A stretch of DNA of 64,000 nt, from assembly GCA_963842775.1 (NCBI GenBank), contig CAWJHQ010000002.1, forward strand, positions 124,001 to 188,000, read 5' to 3'. Position 1 is the stretch's first letter. The number at the start of each line of letters is the position of its first letter. Below are positions 19,661 through 28,748 of the stretch, in pieces. Below the pieces are notes generated by a model, which saw nothing but the letters and a program-made list of their open reading frames with translations, searched no databases and had not been told where the DNA came from. Source of the DNA: R-RK-3 sp963842775. Lineage in GTDB: Bacteria > Pseudomonadota > Alphaproteobacteria > Rhizobiales > Rhodomicrobiaceae. The position numbers and the translations under genes are program-made.

Positions 19661-20219
19661 AATCGTTCTCCCGTGGAATTCGATCCAATTGCCGGCGGCG
19701 ACGGGAAACCATGGCTCAAAGTCGCTGCGGGCGTGGGCGCCAAGCCGTTCAATTTCCGATTGAGCACCCTTGCAATGGGGAGGATGGACCTCTCTCAGCG
19801 GCGCGGTCGTTGGTAATTGCCAAGCGCTGAATGCGAGGAGATGCGCAGGCCCGTAGGATGCGTGACCCCGGGCGCGGCTAGCGCAGGCCCAGGCGAAGCT
19901 CTGCACTTCAGGCAGGACATACGCGAGTTCGCTATGACACCCGCTTGAGGACTCGGAAGGAATCACCACAGGCGGGAAGTTGGCCCTTCATGCGCCGAAG
20001 TCTCTTCGACCCGGCGAAGATCTTAAATTCGTCCGGCGCGCCCACCCTATAGCAATAGCGAAATTGCAACCAACCGGAGAGATTGGCAAATGCCAACGCT
20101 CAAGCGGAGGTCTTTGCCCATAATCCGTCTCATCTAACCGGCTCGTTGAGCGATTAGACACATACCGGCGCCGACAAGAGCAGCCGGCGCCGGAATCAAA
20201 CATAACCAAGGAGATTATC
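19661..20219. other. Intergenic stretch with protein-like remnant on the minus strand
   Basis: No gene with a proper start. Minus-strand codons from about 19969 down to 19661, in frame with the next gene, read like real protein (HSELAYVLPEVQSFAWACAS, then HLLAFSAWQLPTTAPLREVH, DFEPWFP). I do not recognise it, and it may be the relic of a gene. A second element is the 37-base repeat copy at 20076. Confidence 0.4.
20076..20112 (+). repeat. Imperfect direct repeat, copy 1
   Basis: This segment, starting GGAGAGATTGGCAAATGCCA, matches 32 of 37 bases of 20978-21014. Both copies can be read as a peptide with ERLANxNAQA, so they are probably pieces of a duplicated coding sequence rather than a regulatory site. 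Confidence 0.5.
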
Positions 20220-20387
20220 ATGAGCACATTCATCCGTTCCGCTCTCATCGCGGTTGCGCTTCTGAGCAGCGTCTCGGTCGCCTCGGCACGTTTCGAAGAC
20301 AATTCACGGTCGCCGTCTTCCTACGACTCTAACAACCCAGACGACGTGAAAGCTTTTTGGGAGGCCCAGCAGCGGAACGGTGGCTAA
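20220..20387 (+). CDS. Small secreted peptide (55 residues)
   Basis: A short gene with AAGGAG six bases before ATG 20220. The product has a Sec signal peptide (MSTFIRSALIAVALLSSVSVASA) and a mature peptide of about 32 residues, RFEDNSRSPSSYDSNNPDDV followed by KAFWEAQQRNGG, rich in Asn, Ser and Asp. No family known to me. A strong hairpin follows at once, which supports a real transcription unit. Confidence 0.65.
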   Translation: MSTFIRSALIAVALLSSVSVASARFEDNSRSPSSYDSNNPDDVKAFWEAQQRNGG

Positions 20388-20391
20388 AGCC

Positions 20392-20426
20392 GAAGCGGCA
20401 GGCCCACCACGGCCTGCCGCCGCTTC
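20392..20426 (+). terminator. Strong hairpin after the small secreted peptide gene
   Basis: GAAGCGGCAGGCC (20392-20404) pairs with GGCCTGCCGCCGCTTC (20411-20426) with one three-base bulge and a 6-base loop. It lies five bases after the stop. There is no T run, so it may end transcription with Rho or protect the mRNA end. Confidence 0.55.
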
Positions 20427-20547
20427 GCAGCGTCTGACAGTAGTCGAAGACTGACTGAACTGCCGACGACACGGACGGCACCCGACAAATCCAAGATCGG
20501 CCGCGTCCGGATGTCGGCGTCACAATTCACGGCAGAACGGACATAAG

Positions 20548-20898
20548 ATGTTTGTTAGAAACTGCCTTATAACAGCGCTAATCCTTGCCGCGAGTCCGGC
20601 TGGCGCGGCTGATCAGTTAGCGGCCCGCGGTTGTGAGCACTTCAGCGCGAATGCGACGCAGCCCTCCGCTAATGAGCGGCGCTTCATCACCCCAGAACCG
20701 CAAGGAGGCGCGCTGGAAAGTTACATACTCCTTCCGAATCCGGACCCAGTAGGCGACATTTCAAATGCGCGTGGCCCGAATTCGCATGACCGGTTCCTTG
20801 CCCAATATGCCCTCTATGCTTCGATCGGCAATCGTGACGGTATGCAAATTATATCGGACCAGCTGCGTAGAATTCGGCGTCACGCGCGGAGAAATTGA
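20548..20898 (+). CDS. Exported protein of unknown function, possible frameshift near its end
   Basis: ATG 20548 begins a signal peptide (MFVRNCLITALILAASPAGA) and a mature part with RFITPEPQGGALESYILLPN and FLAQYALYASIGNRDGMQII. The frame ends at 116 residues with a basic tail. If one base is removed near 20865, the reading continues instead as EFGVTRGEIEDFADRAKLHT to a stop at 21022, which looks more protein-like. I do not recognise the family in either reading. Confidence 0.55.
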   Translation: MFVRNCLITALILAASPAGAADQLAARGCEHFSANATQPSANERRFITPEPQGGALESYILLPNPDPVGDISNARGPNSHDRFLAQYALYASIGNRDGMQIISDQLRRIRRHARRN

Positions 20899-20977
20899 GG
20901 ACTTCGCAGATCGTGCGAAGCTACATACCGGATCGCTTCTCCAGCGACACCGGACGAACTCGGAGACTGCACCTACT

Positions 20978-21014
20978 GGAGCGATTGGCAAATACGAACG
21001 CTCAAGCGCAGGCC
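20978..21014 (+). repeat. Imperfect direct repeat, copy 2
   Basis: Second copy of the 37-base element at 20076-20112, 32 bases identical, same orientation, about 900 bases away. In one frame it reads ERLANTNAQAQAF. Confidence 0.5.
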
Positions 21015-21059
21015 TTCATTGACGGATCCGGCTGGTCAGAAGCCGCATGGTGGCTACGG

Positions 21060-21248
21060 AGCTTCCGGATCCTCCCTCAGAATGCGCTTCGAATCCGCCA
21101 CGCTCATAACGGCTCGAGGGCTCCGATGTTGGGCGGAACGCAGGCCGCGGTCGATCGCGGCAATCTCGCCGAAGACCTCGCCTTTAGCCAGATCAGTGAA
21201 CAACAAGGCTCTGCCGTCCGGCGCATAGATAAGGACATCATCTCACGG
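21060..21248 (-). pseudogene. Remnant of a cyclic-nucleotide-binding (Crp/Fnr-type) domain
   Basis: Minus-strand codons read VLIYAPDGRALLFTDLAKGE, then VFGEIAAIDRGLRSA, the phosphate-binding cassette of CNMP-binding domains (FGE-AAID and R-SA). A stop lies immediately upstream and the sequence degenerates downstream, so it is a fragment of a former regulator or cyclase. The surrounding 21023-21484 holds no intact gene. Confidence 0.6.
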
Positions 21249-21484
21249 TGGCCATCGCGAGCCCAGTCGGATTATCGGAAAATCAACTTATTTGACCAGA
21301 TGGCGATTCCGATTTGTGAGGGCTCGCCCATTTGGGTGAGTTCGCTTATCGTGAGATTGTCTAAGATGAGTTCTTGCTCTGACGGAGTGTCTCACAGCTT
21401 TCACGGGACACAGACTTCCGAATATTGCGTTCGCTTGCCTCGATCTTCAAATTCCGGCCCTTCCAGAATGCGGGGATTTTCTTT

Positions 21485-22354
21485 ATGACCATTCCTTTTC
21501 TACCGGCGCCGCGCTCCTCTCTTGAATGGGCCGAGTCCAAAAGGTCCGGTGTCGTCAGCGAACTCAGCCTCCTCACTCCGATAAAACCGGGACTGGTTCC
21601 GGGCGAGCGCCGTACCTACGAGGAACGGCTGCGGGATCATCTTAAATCCCTGCAACGGCGCGAAAGCGCCTCGGTGCCCTCGTTCGTGAAGCCGATCACC
21701 GCCATCCACTACGCCCGTTGGCTAATTCTGCGTCCTGAGCAGTATCTGCAATATTCAAACGTGCCGGGCGTCGAATATGTCGAGGACACGCGCGAGACCC
21801 AGCAGACCCTGGGAGGCGGGCTGCATCATACACCCAAGGCAATCGATACTTATCGCGAGGAAGCCGAACCCGACCGTGAGCCTTCCCCAGGGGATACCAA
21901 TGCCGCGGCGCGCCAAGAGCGTCCGCGTTTCCTGTCATGGCTGTTGTTCGTCGTGGAATTTGACGGTGATCTCATCTCCTATGTTCGCCATGTCATCCAG
22001 ACCATCCGCGAGGACGTCGACCGGATCTGGGGTAATTGTTACGAATATCCGGGAGCACGGGATTTCGATTTGTTCTGGCTCTACGCCCGGCGGCATCAGA
22101 TCAATACCGACGCGTTTTATGCCGCCTATCCAACCCTGACGGTTCCCGCAATCCACCAGCTTCGAACGTTCAAGGACCGGTTCGACGACTTCGTCGCACG
22201 CACCCGCCAGCGGGACGGATCGTCCAGGGACGATATCGGTCCGCTGCTGGATGAATTCCTGCGGGCGAACCTGCAATACACAGCCGACTTTCCCGCGCCG
22301 GGCGGCACCTATGACGACACGCAAGGAGAGCGCACCAGGGGACGCCTGAAATGA
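21485..22354 (+). CDS. Conserved protein linked to the DyP-type peroxidase, unknown function
   Basis: A 289-residue soluble protein from ATG 21485. Features are ITAIHYARWLILRPEQYLQY, LSWLLFVVEFDGDLISYVRH, IWGNCYEYPGARDFDLFWLY and HQINTDAFYAAYPTLTVPAI. This HYARW/FDGD pattern occurs in proteins encoded beside DyP-type peroxidases, often with a mention of heme-dependent peroxidase clusters; the function is not known to me. Its last codons overlap the next start (ATGA), so the two are coupled. A longer TTG start at 21425 is possible. Confidence 0.65.
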   Translation: MTIPFLPAPRSSLEWAESKRSGVVSELSLLTPIKPGLVPGERRTYEERLRDHLKSLQRRESASVPSFVKPITAIHYARWLILRPEQYLQYSNVPGVEYVEDTRETQQTLGGGLHHTPKAIDTYREEAEPDREPSPGDTNAAARQERPRFLSWLLFVVEFDGDLISYVRHVIQTIREDVDRIWGNCYEYPGARDFDLFWLYARRHQINTDAFYAAYPTLTVPAIHQLRTFKDRFDDFVARTRQRDGSSRDDIGPLLDEFLRANLQYTADFPAPGGTYDDTQGERTRGRLK

Positions 22355-23766
22355 GACAAAACGACACCACTCCACTGATGGATAATGTCCAAGATCATAT
22401 TATCAAGGCTGTAAAGGAGCGCGATTGGTCGCTGTTTCTGTTTTTTCGCATCCTGACGAATCACGAACTCCAAAGGTTGAACGACGAGAAGCTCGCCCAG
22501 GAAGCCAGGTTCAGCAACATCGACATTGAGGAGGCGGTCAAAATATCGCGCGCCGTCCTCGCGCCGGACGATGTCTCGATGGACTATCTTGCAAGGCTGG
22601 ATTCCGACCTTTTCAACTCGATGCCAGATGAGAGCAAAAGCACGTCGGCGCCATTTTTGGACTTTCTCAAGAAATTGCTTGGCACCCTCGGTCCCGGAAA
22701 TGGCGATAAGCTGAAAGAGATCTTCCGTGAAATAGAGGTGGAGATTCCAAGCGCCAATCCGGGAGAAGAATGGTTCCGTCGGGGGCTGCTCGGCATCTGC
22801 GTGCATGAGGCACTGCGATATGAGCAGGGTCCGGGCGCCGGGCGGACGGGAGCTGGCCTATTGCGCAGCGGCAATGCCGAGCCGCCGATCTCCGAATATT
22901 CCAGTGCCGCCGTAAACATCAGTTTCACCTTCGGCGGATTGGCGGCTATCAAAAAGGTCAACGTGCTCGATGATGGATCCATCATCGAGCTGCCCATCAT
23001 CAGCGGTCAGGTTCTGCAATCTTTTCCGGAAGCATTTCGTCAAGGTATGGGGGCGCGGGCCGGGCTTCTTGGAGACACTGGCCGATCCGCGCCTGAGCGC
23101 TGGGAAGGCGAGTTGGGCAAACGCTCGATCCACGGTCTGCTCTCCGCTTACTTCAAGGTGGAAGAGACCGGATTTAAGCACTGGGAAAAGGTTCGCACCG
23201 AGGTTGAAGCTTTTAACAACGGTGACGCCGCGGGTTTACGCATCACCCATCTGAGTGATGCCACACCCTATTTATCGTCACCAATCGGTTATTCAGGTTC
23301 GGTGATTTGTTCCGGGAACCTATCGCGTCGCGAAATAAGAGATTACTGCACCGCAATACGCACGTGCTTTCGCTCGCCGGATTCCCCAGCTCTTGGATCA
23401 ATCCCTTATGTCCAACTCCCCAGCTTGGCGGTTGCATCACCAGCCACGGAAATAGCCGCGAGCAGCATAAATATCATTGTACGGATGATCATTGGACGCC
23501 CCCCTCATGCGCCGGAGGCCGGATTAACGAGCGATTGCGGCTACGTTGTGGAGATGGCCCACCTCACCGCCGCGACGGCGGCGCTATCGAGGCGCGCTCG
23601 ATCAGCGGGCATTCGAGCTTCGTCGGGCGAATGCGGCCGGTGTTGCTCCGTGCCGGCGACAGCGCTTTTTCAACCGCCCAGCGACCCATCTCGCGATGCG
23701 GCAGCACCAGCGTCGTCAGCGGTGGTGTCAGGTGGCTCGCGATCTCTTCATCGTCATAGCCGATGA
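22351..23766 (+). pseudogene. Truncated DyP-type haem peroxidase
   Basis: The N-terminal 290 or so residues are coherent, ending with the DyP-family block ISFTFGGLAAIKKVNV, LQSFPEAFRQGMGARAGLLG, DTGRSAPERWEG and SIHGLLSAYF. The catalytic GxxDG motif and the proximal haem His, which lie further on in complete enzymes, are absent. After about 23250 the frame turns into low-quality sequence and then runs antisense into the lacI-type gene. A deletion has therefore removed the C-terminal haem half; the upstream partner gene is intact. Confidence 0.72.
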
Positions 23767-24661
23767 CCGAAACATCTCCGGGGATGCTCAGGCGGCGCTC
23801 CTTGAGCGCCTCGTAGCAGCCCACCGCCATGCGGTCGTTGGAGCAGAAAATCGCCGTCGGCGGATTGGGCAGGTCCATGAGCGCGTTGGTCTGTTCATAT
23901 CCGGCGCTGGTCTGCCAGTTGCCTTCGCGCACGAGTGCCGGATCGAAGGGGATATCGGCGGTTGCGAGCGCGTGGCGATGGCCCTTGAGACGATCCCTTG
24001 CCGCGTCCATCCACATCTCGCCGGTGATATGGGCGATACGGCGGTGACCTGCCGCGATCAGCACGTTGGTTGCCCTATGGCCCCCCGCGACTTCGCCGGG
24101 AAGGATCGCGGGAAACGCATAGTCATTCGCGTAGCAGTTAAGCAGGACCACCGGAATGCCGGCATGATGCAGGATGTCCGGAACCTCGACCTGCCGGGTC
24201 ATGATGGTGGCATAGATGATGGCATCGACCCCGTTGCCGAGCGCCGCCTGGATCGTCAGCGGCTCCATCTCCGCATCGTTGAAGGTCTGAAACGCACAGA
24301 CGATATGGCCGGACTCCCAGGCGGCTTCGCGCGCTCCGTCAATCGAGACCACCGCTTCCGGGCTTGTCGCGATCCGGTCGAAGATGATCGCGATCTGCTG
24401 ACTCTTGCTCACTGCCGGCCTGGTTTTTTGCGGGCGATATCCGAGTTCATCGATCGCGGAAAGCACGCGGTTTCTCGTCTCCGCCGAGATCTTGATGCTC
24501 GGTGTGTTGTTCAGCACGACGGAGACGGTGGATTGCGAGCAGCCCGCCGCCCGCGCCACATCCGTCATGGTGACGCGCTTGATATGCTCGCGCTCGCCGG
24601 TGATTTCGCCGTCCTGCGAGAGGCCGTCCGCATCGTTCCAGTCGATATCGGCGTCGACCAT
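23564..24661 (-). CDS. LacI-family transcriptional regulator
   Basis: DNA-binding sugar-responsive repressor of 365 residues. The helix-turn-helix is TMTDVARAAGCSQSTVSVVL at about residues 31-50, after an acidic N-terminal extension of 30 residues; an internal start would remove that extension. The periplasmic-binding-like effector domain follows (AAWESGHIVCAFQTF, PTAIFCSNDRMAVGCYEAL, SVIGYDDEEIASHLTPPLTT). It is transcribed behind the CUT2 permease and ATPase genes on the same strand and probably controls that importer and the divergent genes. Confidence 0.9.
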   Translation of the reverse strand: MVDADIDWNDADGLSQDGEITGEREHIKRVTMTDVARAAGCSQSTVSVVLNNTPSIKISAETRNRVLSAIDELGYRPQKTRPAVSKSQQIAIIFDRIATSPEAVVSIDGAREAAWESGHIVCAFQTFNDAEMEPLTIQAALGNGVDAIIYATIMTRQVEVPDILHHAGIPVVLLNCYANDYAFPAILPGEVAGGHRATNVLIAAGHRRIAHITGEMWMDAARDRLKGHRHALATADIPFDPALVREGNWQTSAGYEQTNALMDLPNPPTAIFCSNDRMAVGCYEALKERRLSIPGDVSVIGYDDEEIASHLTPPLTTLVLPHREMGRWAVEKALSPARSNTGRIRPTKLECPLIERASIAPPSRR

Positions 24662-24702
24662 GCTAGGTCTCGTCTTTCATGCGAGCCGTTGTTTATTGCG
24701 GC

Positions 24703-25701
24703 TCAATCGTTGTTCCTGCTGGCGCGCATCCGGTCGAACAGCACAGCGATGATGATGAAGCTGCCGACGAACGTGCCCTGCCAGAATGTGTTGATGCCGA
24801 GCAGGATCAGGCTGTTGCGGATCACCTCGATCAGCGCCGCGCCGACGACCGCGCCGAAGGCCGTGCCGACGCCGCCCGCCAGATTGGCGCCGCCGATGAC
24901 CGACGCCGCGATGACGTTCAGCTCCATGCCCTGGCCCAGATTGGTGGTCACGCCGCCGAGCCAGCCGACTTCCAGGACGCCTGTAATGCCCGCCGTGAGT
25001 GCGGCGAACATATAGACGATGATTTTCACGCGCTTGACGGGAATGCCCGTCAATATTGCAGCGTGCTCATTGCCGCCCACCGCGAAAATGTGGCGTCCCA
25101 ATCGCGACCAGCGATAGGCGAAGCCGGTGAGCACGGCCAGGATGAGGAGGGCATAGACGGGGTGCGGAATCCCCAAGGTCGATCCGCCGCCCAGGGTCAG
25201 CAGCAAGTCGTGATCGGGGCCGAACTGATAGACCATCTTATTGTTGGACAACACCATCGCCAGGCTGCGCGCGACGGAGAGCGTGCCGAGCGTGACAACA
25301 AAGGGCGGCACGCCGACAAAGGCGATCATCACCCCGTTGAATAGCCCGACGGCCAGCGACCCGGCGAGCGCCAGCGGGATCGCCACCCAGATGGGATAGC
25401 CGGCGGCCATCGTCATGCCGGTGATCATGGCGGAGAGCACCACCACGGCGCCGACCGACAGATCGATGCCGCCTGTGATGATCACCGTCGTCATGCCGAG
25501 CGCGATGATGGCGACAAAGGCGAAGTTGCGCGTCACATTGAAGATGTTTCGCTCGGTGGCGAAGGTGTCGGTCGCGAGCGACAGGGTGATGCAGGCCACG
25601 ACCGCTGCTATGAATACCCAGAATGTCTGACGGCTTAGAATCCAGCTGAGCGCACCCGCGTGCATCTGCTTGCTGATGGTTTCCTCAAGAGTTATCGCCA
25701 T
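24703..25701 (-). CDS. CUT2 sugar ABC transporter permease (RbsC/FrcC type), importer A
   Basis: Inner-membrane subunit of 332 residues with eight or more helices. Signature segments are TVIITGGIDLSVGAVVVLSA, VPPFVVTLGTLSVARSLAMV, SRLGRHIFAVGGNEHAAILT and the C-terminal NSLILLGINTFWQGTFVGSF. It follows the ATPase gene by 34 bases. The matching binding protein is probably the product of the divergent gene at 27752. Pentose or fructose-type sugars are likely; the exact sugar cannot be read from sequence. Confidence 0.9.
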   Translation of the reverse strand: MAITLEETISKQMHAGALSWILSRQTFWVFIAAVVACITLSLATDTFATERNIFNVTRNFAFVAIIALGMTTVIITGGIDLSVGAVVVLSAMITGMTMAAGYPIWVAIPLALAGSLAVGLFNGVMIAFVGVPPFVVTLGTLSVARSLAMVLSNNKMVYQFGPDHDLLLTLGGGSTLGIPHPVYALLILAVLTGFAYRWSRLGRHIFAVGGNEHAAILTGIPVKRVKIIVYMFAALTAGITGVLEVGWLGGVTTNLGQGMELNVIAASVIGGANLAGGVGTAFGAVVGAALIEVIRNSLILLGINTFWQGTFVGSFIIIAVLFDRMRASRNND

Positions 25702-25735
25702 ACGGCTTGCCTTTTTCGCTTTGCGGATACGTGAA

Positions 25736-26476
25736 TTACGCTGTCAGGATGGCGCCGGTGATGAGACCGGTTATCTCTTCCGGCGAGCTGGCGGACGTCG
25801 GCTTGTCGGCCACCTTGGTGCCGCGCCGGAGCACGACGATCCGGTCGGCGACCGCAAAGACGTCGGGCATGCGATGGCTGACCAGGATGACGGCGATGCC
25901 ATGATCGCGGAGCCGGCGGATAAGGCTCAGCACCTCCTCGACCTGCCGGATGCTGATCGCGGCGGTCGGCTCGTCCATCAGCACGATGCGCGCGTCCGAC
26001 AGGCGCGTGCGCGCGATCGCCACGGCCTGGCGCTGACCGCCCGACATGCGCTTGACGAGATCGCGCGGCCGCGTTTCCGATTTGAGCTCGGCGAACAGGG
26101 CCCCGGCGCGTTGATACATGGTCTTATAGTCGAGCACGCGGATCGGTCCGACCCTGCGCATCAATTCGCGCCCGAGGAAGACATTGGCGGCGGCGGTGAG
26201 ATTGTCGCACAGGGCAAGTTCCTGATAGACGATCTCGATACCCTGCGCCCTGGCGTCGGCGGGGCTGTGCAGCGCGACCTGCTGGTCGGCGATGCTCATG
26301 ACGCCTTTGCTCGGCGGGTAGTTGCCGGCGACGATTTTGACCAGGGTCGATTTCCCGGCGCCATTATCGCCCATCAGCCCCACGACCTCGCCTGCCTTGA
26401 TCGACAGCGAAACGTCGTTGAGCGCGTGGATGGCGCCGAAATGCTTAGAAACCCCCTGTAACTCCAGTACCGTCAT
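25736..26476 (-). CDS. CUT2 sugar ABC transporter ATPase, single-domain FrcA type, importer A
   Basis: ATPase of 246 residues with one nucleotide-binding domain, unlike the double-domain RbsA. Walker A GDNGAGKST, Q-loop YQELALCDNL, signature MSGGQRQAVAIARTR, Walker B IVLMDEPTAA and H-loop VSHRMPDVFA are all intact. Single-domain ATPases like this occur in fructose (Frc) importers of rhizobia. First gene of the unit ATPase-permease-LacI. Confidence 0.9.
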   Translation of the reverse strand: MTVLELQGVSKHFGAIHALNDVSLSIKAGEVVGLMGDNGAGKSTLVKIVAGNYPPSKGVMSIADQQVALHSPADARAQGIEIVYQELALCDNLTAAANVFLGRELMRRVGPIRVLDYKTMYQRAGALFAELKSETRPRDLVKRMSGGQRQAVAIARTRLSDARIVLMDEPTAAISIRQVEEVLSLIRRLRDHGIAVILVSHRMPDVFAVADRIVVLRRGTKVADKPTSASSPEEITGLITGAILTA

Positions 26477-26705
26477 TCCTCACGCCCCTTCCTCCCATGA
26501 TCGCTTTGTCAAAAACCGATTTTCAAGTAATTATTAGTAGCCCGGTCCCGACGTCAACGATGCTTTTCTTTCCAGCTCCCGCATCGCAGTGCACCAAAAA
26601 TCAGAATTCATGCTGCGTTGCACCACAGATTGCTCGCCGATAAAAATTACTAATGGAAGTTTATAGATATTAGTGCTTAATAGCCAGCAGGGAGATTTAG
26701 AGCCC
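26477..26705. promoter_or_regulatory. Divergent control region of importer A
   Basis: AT-rich 229-base region between the ATPase gene and the extended SDR gene. It holds AAAACCGATTTT (from about 26512), a near-palindrome with a central CG like LacI-family sites, and TATTAGTGCTTAATA (26667-26681 region), an inverted repeat close to the SDR start, with further TTAGTA/TACTAA half-sites. The LacI protein at 23564 is the obvious candidate ligand. No footprint-grade motif can be claimed. Confidence 0.35.
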
Positions 26706-27686
26706 ATGCTCATGCTGATCACGGGACCGACAGGCAAGGTGGGGCTGAACCTCATCGCCAAGGTTCTTGCCGATCCGCGCTGGCCGGATCTGCGGATTCG
26801 AGCGCTCTGTCACAATCGCACGCTTCCCGCGTCCGACCGCATCTCAACGATGCACGGATCCATAGCCTCGCGGGACGTGGTGCGGGAGGCGATGCAGGGC
26901 GTCACCCATGTCGTCCATCTCGCCACCTGCAAGGAAACGCCTGAAGACGTGATGGACGTCACCGTGAAGGGACTGTTCTGGCTGCTGGAGGAAATGCGCC
27001 AGAGTCCGACGGCGCGGCAGTTCATTCTCGTCGGCGGCGACGCGGCGGTCGGGCACTTCCACGTGCCGCACGGCATTCCGCTGACGGAAACCGCCCCGCA
27101 TCACGCCTATCCTGGCTGCTACGCCCTCTCCAAGGTGCTCGAAGAGGCGATGCTGACACAATATTATCTTCAATATGATCTCAATGGCTGCTGTCTCCGC
27201 GCGCCCTGGATCATGGAGAAGGATGATTTCCGCTATACGCTATCGTTCGGCGACGACGTGTTCGGCGCGCCGGTCTGGAAGGACCTCGTGCCCGTCGAAG
27301 ACGCCATCCGATACCGGTCCGAGGGCACCGTTCCCGTCCTGCACGATAGGGACGGACGGCCGATGAAGCGCAATTTCGTCCATGTCAGCGATCTGGCCGA
27401 GGCCATTCTCGCCGCGCTCGACAATCCACGTGCAAGCCAGCAACTGTTCAATGTCTGTATGAACCGGCCGATCGATTACGGTGAAGTCGCCGCCTATCTC
27501 CAGGCCACGCGCGGCCTGGACGCGATACGGATCGATAGCAATCTGCATAGCAATTGGTTGGACAACAGCAAGGCCCGGTTCCTCTTGGATTGGGAACCAT
27601 CATACGATATGACTAAGTTAATCGAAGATGCCTGGACCTATGAGCGCTCGGCCGAGGAGCCGCGCAAGATCTGGTACCCCGGTTGA
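26706..27686 (+). CDS. NAD-dependent epimerase/dehydratase-type extended SDR
   Basis: Soluble Rossmann-fold enzyme of 326 residues. Nucleotide motif GPTGKVGLNLI at the N-terminus, the acidic pocket region, and the catalytic YALSK (Tyr-x-x-x-Lys) are seen, plus RNFVHVSDLAEAILAAL typical of extended SDRs. It may oxidise a sugar or uronate or act as an epimerase; the substrate is not clear. The start ATG 26706 has AGGGAG about 11 bases upstream. It heads a plus-strand unit with the binding protein of importer A and the XylB-like dehydrogenase. Confidence 0.8.
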   Translation: MLMLITGPTGKVGLNLIAKVLADPRWPDLRIRALCHNRTLPASDRISTMHGSIASRDVVREAMQGVTHVVHLATCKETPEDVMDVTVKGLFWLLEEMRQSPTARQFILVGGDAAVGHFHVPHGIPLTETAPHHAYPGCYALSKVLEEAMLTQYYLQYDLNGCCLRAPWIMEKDDFRYTLSFGDDVFGAPVWKDLVPVEDAIRYRSEGTVPVLHDRDGRPMKRNFVHVSDLAEAILAALDNPRASQQLFNVCMNRPIDYGEVAAYLQATRGLDAIRIDSNLHSNWLDNSKARFLLDWEPSYDMTKLIEDAWTYERSAEEPRKIWYPG

Positions 27687-27751
27687 AATCGAGAACGGCC
27701 GGAAAGGTCGACGAAGAATACGCAACGCAAAATGTAAATGGGAGGAAGCTA

Positions 27752-28748
27752 ATGAAGCAAAAAACAGTAGCACTCATGGTGGCTGCTACGGTTCTGGCCC
27801 TTTCCGGTGCGGGAGCCGGAGCGCAGGACAAGAAGACCCTGGCGATCGTCGTCAAGGGCCTCGACAATCCATTTTTCGAGCAGATCAATCTGGGCTGCCA
27901 GAAGTGGCAGAAGGAAAATCCAACCTCGCCATATACGTGCCTCTATACCGGCCCGGCATCGACCACCGACGAAGCGGGTGAAATCCAGATCGTCGATGAC
28001 TTGCTGACCAAGGGCGTTGCCGCCATGGCCATTTCGCCGTCGAACGCTCCGGCGATGGGCAACATCCTGAAGAAGCGCGCGCCGAAAATCCCGATCATGA
28101 CGATCGACGCGGACATTCTGAAGGAAGACGCCGGTCTGCGGAAAACCTATCTTGGCACCGACAATTATCTGATGGGCGTCAAGATGGCCGAGTACACCAA
28201 GAAGCTTAAGCCTTCGGGTGGAACGGTCTGCCTGCAGATGGGCAACACCGCTGCGGACAACATCAACCAGCGTGCCGCCGGATATCGCGACACGATTGCC
28301 GGCAAGAAGGGCACCGACCGCCTGACGGGCCAGGGCGGCTGGACCGAAGTCGCCGGATGTCCGGTGTACACCAATGACCAGGCCGATCTCGCCAACCAGC
28401 AGATGGCCGATACCTTCACCGCCAATCCGAGCCTCGGCGCCTTCATTCTGCTCGGCGGCTGGGCTCAGTTCGCTCCGCAGGCCTATGCCCAGGTCACCGA
28501 TCAGGTCATGCCGAAGCTCAAGGCCAAGGAACTGATCATCGTCGCCGGCGACACGCTGCCGCCGCAGATCGACGCGCTGAAGGCCGGACGCAGCCATGCC
28601 CAGATCGGTCAGCGCCCCTTCGAAATGGGCTATCGCGCTCCGACGCGTGATGATCGAGCTGATTGAAGGCAAGAAGGTCAGTGATCCGGTGTTCACCGGC
28701 CTCGACGAATGCACGGCCGAGAACGTCGCGACCTGCCTCGCGAAGTAA
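27752..28748 (+). CDS. CUT2 sugar-binding periplasmic protein, importer A, one frameshift
   Basis: Periplasmic receptor of about 331 residues. ATG 27752 has GGAGG upstream and begins a signal peptide ending near AGAGAQ. Type I SBP motifs are LAIVVKGLDNPFFEQINLGC, ISPSNAPAMGNILKK, YLGTDNYLMGVKMAEYT and AFILLGGWAQFAPQAY. It resembles FrcB-type fructose receptors. The frame breaks near 28645; removing one base gives GYRAPRVMIELIEGKK and a normal C-terminus ENVATCLAK. Divergent from the permease and ATPase of the same importer. Confidence 0.88.
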
